The translations under genes and the position numbers were made by a program. This document shows, piece by piece, positions 57,069 through 64,000 of a stretch of DNA of 64,000 nucleotides. The notes under the pieces were generated by a model that saw only the letters and a program-made list of their open reading frames with translations, was not told the origin of the DNA and searched no databases. Each line of letters opens with the position of its first letter. Positions within the stretch are counted from its first letter, which is position 1. This DNA is from Planococcus citri (Eukaryota > Arthropoda > Insecta > Hemiptera > Pseudococcidae), in contig NC_088680.1 of NCBI RefSeq assembly GCF_950023065.1, positions 32,848,559-32,912,558 of the forward strand, given 5' to 3'.

Positions 57069-57560
57069 TTAGCAGCGATGAACTCGGCACACAGGAAAGG
57101 GTGGTTTACCATCATTGATCCACTGCAAGCACTTTTTGAGCCAGTGCCCTTTCCCAGAACAGTATTTACACACTTGGTTGTTTCTCTGATGATTTTGAAC
57201 GGATTGATCACCAGATGTTTTTGCGACAAATTTCAAACCACTCTTCTGACCAGTTTTAGAGAACATAGTTTTGGATGAAGATGACGACGACGAACTATGT
57301 ACTGGAGCAACGTTACGCTCGTGCATGAGAAGCAAATCAGACAGATCACTTAGTGACTTATCAGCTTGAGACTTGAGAAGAAGATAGTAGCTCGATTTGA
57401 ATGATTTGAAATGACTCGGAAGAATGTGTAAAACTTTCGAAACGAATAATATTTCTAACAGCTTATCAACTGTCTCGATTTTTTCATGCCAAAATATGTT
57501 TGATGAAAGATTGGAAAAGCAGGTGTTTTCGCTTGCAGAGTCAAACAGTTGGTGGCAACA
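57069..57560 (-). pseudogene. Copia-type Gag fragment with CCHC zinc knuckle
   Basis: On the minus strand the frame reads KLLEILFVSKVLHILPSHFK (about 57420-57480) and SLSDLSDLLLMHER. This is followed by a Ser-rich run and the zinc knuckle CKYCSGKGHWLKKC (C-X2-C-X4-H-X4-C). It breaks soon after (stop at 57069). The order of a Gag helical domain followed by one CCHC knuckle is typical of Copia/Ty1 elements. No pol domains or certain LTRs were found nearby, so it is a remnant. Confidence 0.7.
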
Positions 57561-60500
57561 AATATACCTACTTTTGGAGAGTAATTAAATAAAATTGGGG
57601 TCTGAACATGCTCCCTGCAGTGTTAAAGAAATTCTTTCAAATTTTAGGTAATAGGTATTTGTGGTCAACTGTGTCCCATCTGCCTTTTTTCATAGATGTA
57701 ACCTTGATGTAACACACTGGGGGGAGGGGGGGTAATTATATAGAACATTGTCCGAGAATTCTCCCCGTGGTGGTACATTTATCATGCCTCTTTTTAAAAC
57801 GGAAACACCACGATCAATAAAGTTTTATTGATTATGTTCTTTAAAAATAAATTTTGAATTTTAATGTCTGAAAAGAGACAAACAAGGTAATACATCAATT
57901 TTGAAAATTTAAAGTATTTTCTATAGGTTGTAAATTAATAAAACTTGATGTCGAGATGTGGCCCTTTTGCCCTTTTTTATTCTTCACATTTCTTGGGTGC
58001 CAAAAATTTTATTAGGTAAGTACATTATTTACAAGCTGGAAAATTTTTTATTTTTCTAAACTGTTGTGCACATTTTATATTTTGTTGGAAAAAAATAACC
58101 TTCGAAGTAAAATAACCATAACATCGTCTGCTAACGCATGATCCCAAAAGTCAGCAAATCTACTTTTATACATTTCGGTGCGTAAATGGTCTCGCTTCAC
58201 CCGCCACATCGAAGGCGAGAAAGATACCACCACCAACTTCCCATCGACATTCGACACACCCAGCATAATTCATAATTTTCACATTACAACGGTAATATCA
58301 GCACGAGTATGGCTGAAAGATACTGCGAATCTGGAGCTTTTGGGTGTCGAAGAAGAGACGAGAGCCTAAGGCAGATTCCAAGTACCCGAGTCGAGATGAC
58401 GTTGAATTTAATATCGCGTTTCAATGTGTCGGTATTACAGGGAGAAGACGCGGCGATACGCATAATAAAAGTAATCGTAAAAGCTGAAATTATTTTTACC
58501 AATGTTTACAATAAAAGATGGCAACGATGGGAAAGAAAATGAAAAGATAGCGCTCGCTTTGCGTTGGCGCGCGTATAATGGAAAGATAAAGAAAATAGGT
58601 TGCAGAAATTTTAGCTTTTTTCCACTGTACAGTGTACAGCGGAGGCTTTTCACTCGTGTAAGTTGAAACTGGCTACCGGCATGGGTTGCTGGACCACAGA
58701 ATGGGGTAGTGGATGGGATGAAGTGGAGAGGTTTAAATCTTAGAGGTTTATTTTCTCTATTGGTGTAATCTTCGGTTCTCGTTCGTGACGTTTATGGTTG
58801 TAAAATGCTGCTAGGTTAGATCTTCATTTTTTTCTCTCTCTTTTTAAAGCGAATTTCCCGCTTGCTAATGATTGCGTAGTATAACTGCGTAGAATGGAGA
58901 ATAAATGGTGTCCGTGAATTTTTTTATCGCTGGGATGAGAATGATGTCACTTTGTAGTTTTGTTTTACTGAATTGTTGTCTAATCGCCATAATCATCTAG
59001 TGTCATCTAGAAACAGGATGGATTCTGGTAGTTTTTCATCCAATGATGGAGTTATAGGTAGGCATTCAGAAAGTCTTCTAATGATCTATATTTTTTCTGA
59101 ATATCTCACAATTGGCATTACACTAAGTATAATTCTCAGGCTATACGCTAGTTGAATGAAACCCAATGCAGATAGTTTTTTGCCCCATTTACAAATGAAA
59201 GGAGTAGGTATACGTATGAAAAAAAATCCACACATTTTTCAAGTATTTTTCTTCCAAAATTTTCTCTTCTCCGCTAATAAAATCCAATCGCGATAATTTT
59301 GAACCCTTCACTTAAGGAAATCATTTCCCAAAACGTTACATTCGCAGGTTCGTTATACTAGTACGTGCTATTGTTATAAAATCATGGTGCCAACTGCGAC
59401 AAAGTAATTACTCAAATGCAAAGCATTTCACATAATGAGTTATAAACGAAAGTGCGTTTAAATTTTACATAATTCTGGAAAATCTTCGTTATATTTTTCA
59501 GTCTTATAAAACTATAGTTCTTGTATTTCAGAAATTGAATCGCAAGACACATTGACACAGGCAGGCAGGCAGGCACACATAAAATCGATATTTTGTAACA
59601 AATGGCAACTTGCGAAAAAGCAAAAAAGAAAAAAAATTACTCCCCAGAAATCTCGCATGCACGTGCAGTAGTTAAAAACACATCAACTTTCTGCCGCAAT
59701 TCCATATGTTCAGTCAGCATATTTCTTTAATAGAAAATTAATTACCTGAACGTTTTCTCGCGTATTATAGTTTCACGTATAACTGACGCCACACCACATA
59801 CGACTTTTTTACTCGGTAAAATTTCAAAGAAGAGAAAAAAGGTGAAAAAAAAGGAAACGGATCTGCGGGACTTTTTCCATTTGTTATTTCATTAATTATA
59901 GGAAAGTTGACCTAAAACTTGGGGTAAAATTAACGTTAAATTCTTTCGATTAATTTTAATTAAGAACCACGTCGTTTATGTAATGTTACTCGTTAATTGC
60001 TGGATCTTTTTTCTACTTTTTCTTTTTTTTTTTGATTGCATGTGTATTTTTTATCAGCCAAGGGTGGCAGTTTTATAGCAGTATCCGTATCCGTATTATG
60101 CATGATGTATTCAGGGAGGTAAAAAAGAGTGGTTGTAATAAAACTTTCAGGATATTAATGTCATTCGTACCTATGTGTTTAGAATTAGATAAGAATTATG
60201 AATATTAATTTTTGTAGATACTTAATTGGCTGTAAATGCTAATAGATTGGTTTGAAAGTTCTCAAAGTGCACTTGTGAGCTTCTTAGGGACACCTCAGTG
60301 GTGATCTGCAAAGAAATTATGACTAAAAACAAATGGAATAAATGGGAAAACAATTCAAAATGAATGAATTTAAATTAATATATAAAAGTTTTGGTCAACA
60401 GAGGCGTGACGAAGTGATGTGTCGAGTAAGGGGAGGGGAGGATGAGACTAAAATTTTCCAAACTTCAGAAAATTTACACTTGGTTGAATACAAAACAAGT

Positions 60501-61391
60501 TTCAAAGCCAAATTTTGTGCTTTTTGGTATTTTTGAATGAAATTTCGCACCGGTTTTCGTTATTTTGCACTTTTTTTGCACCGGTACCAACCCTGTAGGT
60601 ATTGATTTGGTTGTATTTCTTGAACTTCTGAAGTTGATTTTTCATTCTTGAACGTTTTTGAAAAATTTCTCAGTTGAATTCAAATCTGGCGGAGCGATTT
60701 ATAATTCAAAAAGTGAAATAAGTGATGCAAAAAGTTGATTTTCATAGCTTCGATATTTTAAAATTTTAATAATAGTTTTCAAGAAATTATAATATTTTCA
60801 AAAATAGCAATAGAACCCCCGAGCAACAGCTTTCGAAAATTAATAATTTTTCAAAAAAAAAACTTTATTTTTGATGTTGGAAGTCAATTTTTCAACTCTC
60901 CAACTTTGGTAAAAGAAAAAATTCGTTCGAGCAAATTCTGTAAAAAATATTGATAATTCAAAATTTAAAACAACATTATTTTTAAATTTTTGATAAGTTG
61001 ATGCAAAAAGTTGGTTTTCATGACTTTAGCATTTCCAATTTTCGGGAAATTATAATATTTTCAAAAATATGAATGGGGCTCGAGCAAGGTGAAGGCAGAA
61101 GCTCTCAAAAATTCTTAATTCTTCATTTTTTTCAGTGCAAACCTAATTTTTGTGTTTTCAAAAATAACCAATTTTGACAAATCAGAAAGGCACTTTTTTC
61201 TTGGAAAATTTCATGTAAAAATGTTTGATATGAGAAGTTGATAGAGTGAGACTTGGAATTATTGGGATAGAGAGAAATTATTTTAATTCTTTAGTAAGGT
61301 GATCAGTCAATAATTATTCCTTACATGTAATGTATACAATATACATTGTAGTGCATTTAACATCTATTACACGTTAAGCTCTGAGCACCAG
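57561..61391. other. Non-coding region without recognised genes
   Basis: No gene recognised. It includes a (GCAG)n-like run GGCAGGCAGGCAGGCA at about 59562, the repeated CGTGACGAAGTGATG start at about 60402, and AT-rich sequence with a repeated AATTATAATATTTTCAAAAAT motif (about 60785 and 61049). The open frames at 58178-58542 have no recognised domain. Confidence 0.35.
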
Positions 61392-61697
61392 AACAGCAGA
61401 GGTAACAGAAATGCACACAATCTGTTGCCGGTATCAAAAAGCTGTAACTGGTTTGAGCAACTATAGGTAGTGATGATTACAGAACTCAGGGTTGTAAAAA
61501 CCCAGCTAGTGATGTATGAGCTACTTTGTAGATAGCGTAGAAAGCAACGGGAAACTACTACGTGAAAGCTCAAAAACAATGTCGATTCCCTAGAATATTC
61601 GCAGTGGCATAGGCATTAGCCTCACCCTGTTAGGGTACCACAAAAATGTGATTTCCAATGTCCTGTAAAGGATAAGGAACCACGACGACGACGAAGG
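61392..61697 (+). mobile_element. Headless second copy of the SINE
   Basis: It matches the body of the SINE at 5270-5661 from GAGG(T/C)AACAGAAATGCA through TTGCCGGTATCAAAAAGCTG and CACCCTGTTAGGGTACCAC to the ACGACGACGACGA tail. The tRNA-like head with A and B boxes is missing, so it is 5'-truncated. Identity by eye is about 90 percent. No clear target duplication was found. Confidence 0.8.
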
Positions 61698-62306
61698 AAG
61701 AAATAATTACCTTGAAGTAAAGTTGCTGGCAGGACATCCGATGCAGGAGCCCTCGAGCTACAAGCAGCGGATATCTATAAATAGTTCCCCAGGTTACCAT
61801 ACTTCCAGTATAATTATGTATATTATAAAGGGGGATTATTTTCTTAACCTGTAGGGAGATCAGGGCATAAGTAAGTATATTTCCTCATATCAAAGTCAAT
61901 TTTTCATTTCTCAAAATTTGGTCAGAGAAAGGAAAAAGAATGATTTGGCCGCGAAAATTTTTGAAAAATGTACATATGATTCAAGAACTCCTTAATCTTT
62001 CCTGCTTACACAATTATTTCTTCCCAACTTTCTCAAATTTCTCAATTTTTTCCAACTCATCCAATTTCCCCCCCCCCCCCAAAAGTCCCAGCTTTTCGCC
62101 TACATTTTTCTATCTATGAGGGGAGGGGAGGGGAGGGGAGAGGGAGGGGGTTGAGACTACACTTTTCATAAGATTCACATCAGGCATTGAGTAGCAGTAG
62201 GTTTTTTAACCTCAAGAAAATCCTTAACGTGTTGCAAACTGAAACAGTCACCCTACCAAATTAGATCAGAACCAATTTGAGTAGATTTGATCAGATCCAA
62301 TCATTT

Positions 62307-63013
62307 TGTGGCCTAACGTGAGGCATGGAACAATTTGCAATCAATTATGAAAATTTGTACCAAAGAAGAATTAAAGGTGAGAAGGGCCATATCAAAATCG
62401 AAGCCGACATCAGTTAAATTTCAAAATTTATGTAATCCCACAGGGGCTGTAAAAACATTTCCCATTGTTTAATTTTTGAAAAATCAAAATTAATTTTTCA
62501 AAATTGAACAATGGAAAAGATTTTATAACCCCTGCGGTGTTACATAAAATTTAGAAATTTCATTTCTAAAAAGAGGCAAATAAGAAGTCACAATGGGTGG
62601 TAAAAACCGTTGCCATTGTGTTCGCTTACCTGTCGTTTTTTTTTTGAATTGAGCAAACGCAATGGGTGGTAAAAGTTTTAATTTTGAAGAGTATGTTTGT
62701 GCTCCACGTGGAGCTAAACTTTAAATTTTCAAAATTTAACAATGAGAAAGGTTTTTACCACCCATTGTGATTTCTTATTTGCCTCTTTTTAGAAATGAAA
62801 TTTCTAAATTTATGTAACACCGCAGGGGTTGTTAAATCTTTTCCATTGTTCAATTTTGAAAAATAAATTTTGATTTTTCGAAAATTAAACAATGGGAATG
62901 TTTTTACAACTCTTGTGGTGTTACATAAATTTATGAAAAACTGACGTCGCGTTGGCTTCGCTTTTGATATGGCCCTTTTCCCCTTTTTATTCCATGCCTC
63001 ACGTTAGGCCACA
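62307..63013. mobile_element. 0.7 kb foldback element ending TGTGGCCTAACGTGAGGC
   Basis: Left arm about 62307-62622 and right arm about 62738-63013 are inverted copies: termini TGTGGCCTAACGTGAGGCAT and complement; CACAATGGGTGGTAAAAACC and complement; TTTAGAAATTTCATTTCTAA in both. The centre contains the perfect palindrome GCTCCACGTGGAGC (about 62701) and one more direct copy of GCAATGGGTGGTAAAA. No coding. Confidence 0.85.
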
Positions 63014-64000
63014 TCTACGTATGGAAATTTCAAAAAAATCGGCCCATTCATCTAACAGAACATTTGAGCCAAAGAATTTTTCAACTTTCAGGCCAAAACT
63101 AATAGTGTGCTACCTGCTACGCACGCTAAAAATGATAAAAATGGTGTGATTTATCCTATCACCTTGTCGCAAACCGGTTTCCTCTTGTGTGGTTTGGATT
63201 GCTATGTATTACCAAAAAAAATAATTCGTTACATTCTCTTTGGTGTATAGCCCAAGTTTACTTTCAAAGCTGCGTGCTACTTTCGACTTGATAGCTACGA
63301 TTTTGACCCAATGAAAACGTCAACGACGAATATTTTCCTAAAGAAACGAGAAAAGTTGCTTTATAGGTCATTTTGATTCCCAGAATAAAGGCCCAGCCAA
63401 CATCTTTGGTTTTCTTGTCTAAAACATTTCAAACGAATTGAACAAAACACATCGAACGGAATCGTGTAATCGAAGTTTCTCCTCATATAGAGGGGAAAAA
63501 TATACTCGTATCAACGTATACGAACGTCCAAATTTGAAAACAAAACTGTACGAAAAGTTTCAGTGAAATTTTCATCAGTGAAATGGAAACCAAATAAGTC
63601 TCCCAGTTTGGATTCCTTTTGATGGTAATTCGAGCAGCATAACTGCAAATTAAAATTTCCTACTTTGAGAAAACAAAACATTAAAAAAAACAAGAAAGAA
63701 AAGAAAAATAATAATAAAACAAGGGCGGCAAAAATGTAGAAAAAATTGGAATTCTACGTGAGCGAAACGAAGACGAAATACCGAGAGAAAAATAAAATAC
63801 TCGTTGCGTATAGCCGGCGAAAAGGATCATCGAGAAATCTAATTTCTGGCGGCGTTTTTGCAAAGGTGGAAAAAAATTCTTGGTAATTCATAAAAGCGCC
63901 TTAATTTCCTTTAGATACATTTCAGCATCGAGCAAGGCAGGAAAAAAATGAACGAAATTAATGAGAAGAAAAGCGCAACCTGAAACAGTAAATTATTTCC
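63014..64000. other. Non-coding window end
   Basis: No gene or repeat recognised. The two minus-strand frames here (63511-63693 and 63681-63863) have biased composition and no domain. Confidence 0.35.

Overview
The window looks like insect nuclear DNA. It is AT-rich, has eukaryotic (spliced) coding structure, carries many nested transposon remnants, and is full of TAGGTA/TACCTA-type simple motifs. Those motifs are common in aphid and scale-insect genomes, so a sternorrhynchan hemipteran is my guess at low confidence. I could recognise no host protein-coding gene.

The centre of the window (14276-30651) is a complete 16.4 kb Polinton/Maverick, a virus-like self-synthesising DNA transposon. It is bounded by a perfect 6-bp target duplication (GATGTC) and terminal inverted repeats of about 175 bp beginning AG. 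The plus-strand half encodes, in order: a FtsK/HerA-type packaging ATPase; a small basic protein; a conserved 276-residue protein; a retroviral-type integrase with chromodomain; the single-jelly-roll minor capsid (penton) protein; a basic core protein; the major capsid protein; a conserved protein with an exonuclease-like signature; an adenain-like cysteine protease; and a 297-residue protein that may be PC4-like. All reading frames are open and tightly packed, with several short overlaps. The minus-strand half is one long spliced locus for protein-primed DNA polymerase B, converging tail-to-tail with the plus-strand genes at about 23.2 kb.

The most unusual feature is in the polymerase locus. 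It contains two separate F-box domains on their own exons. One sits between the first exon and the polymerase body and ends in its own stop, so it looks like an alternative product sharing the leader exon. The other is a 3'-terminal exon that can be joined in frame exactly where Polinton polymerases normally end. This suggests a virus-like element with its own substrate adaptors for the host SCF ubiquitin ligase.

The flanks are a transposon graveyard. At 1-1.2 kb a Jockey-like RT fragment is cut by another element. At 3.8-6.6 kb an RTE-like RT pseudogene carries a tRNA-derived SINE with 13-bp target duplications. A GCCCTCGCTTCGCTCGGGC repeat cluster lies at 9.0-9.9 kb. Immediately right of the Polinton is a 2 kb complex satellite holding a hAT-like MITE. 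Further on are a 0.9 kb TA-flanked MITE, a near-perfect 2 x 302 bp palindrome (38.8-39.4 kb), duplicated blocks at 41.4-42.7 kb, three more large foldback elements (48.4-49.6, 52.8-54.6 and 62.3-63.0 kb), a Copia-type Gag fragment (57 kb) and a second, headless SINE copy (61.4 kb).
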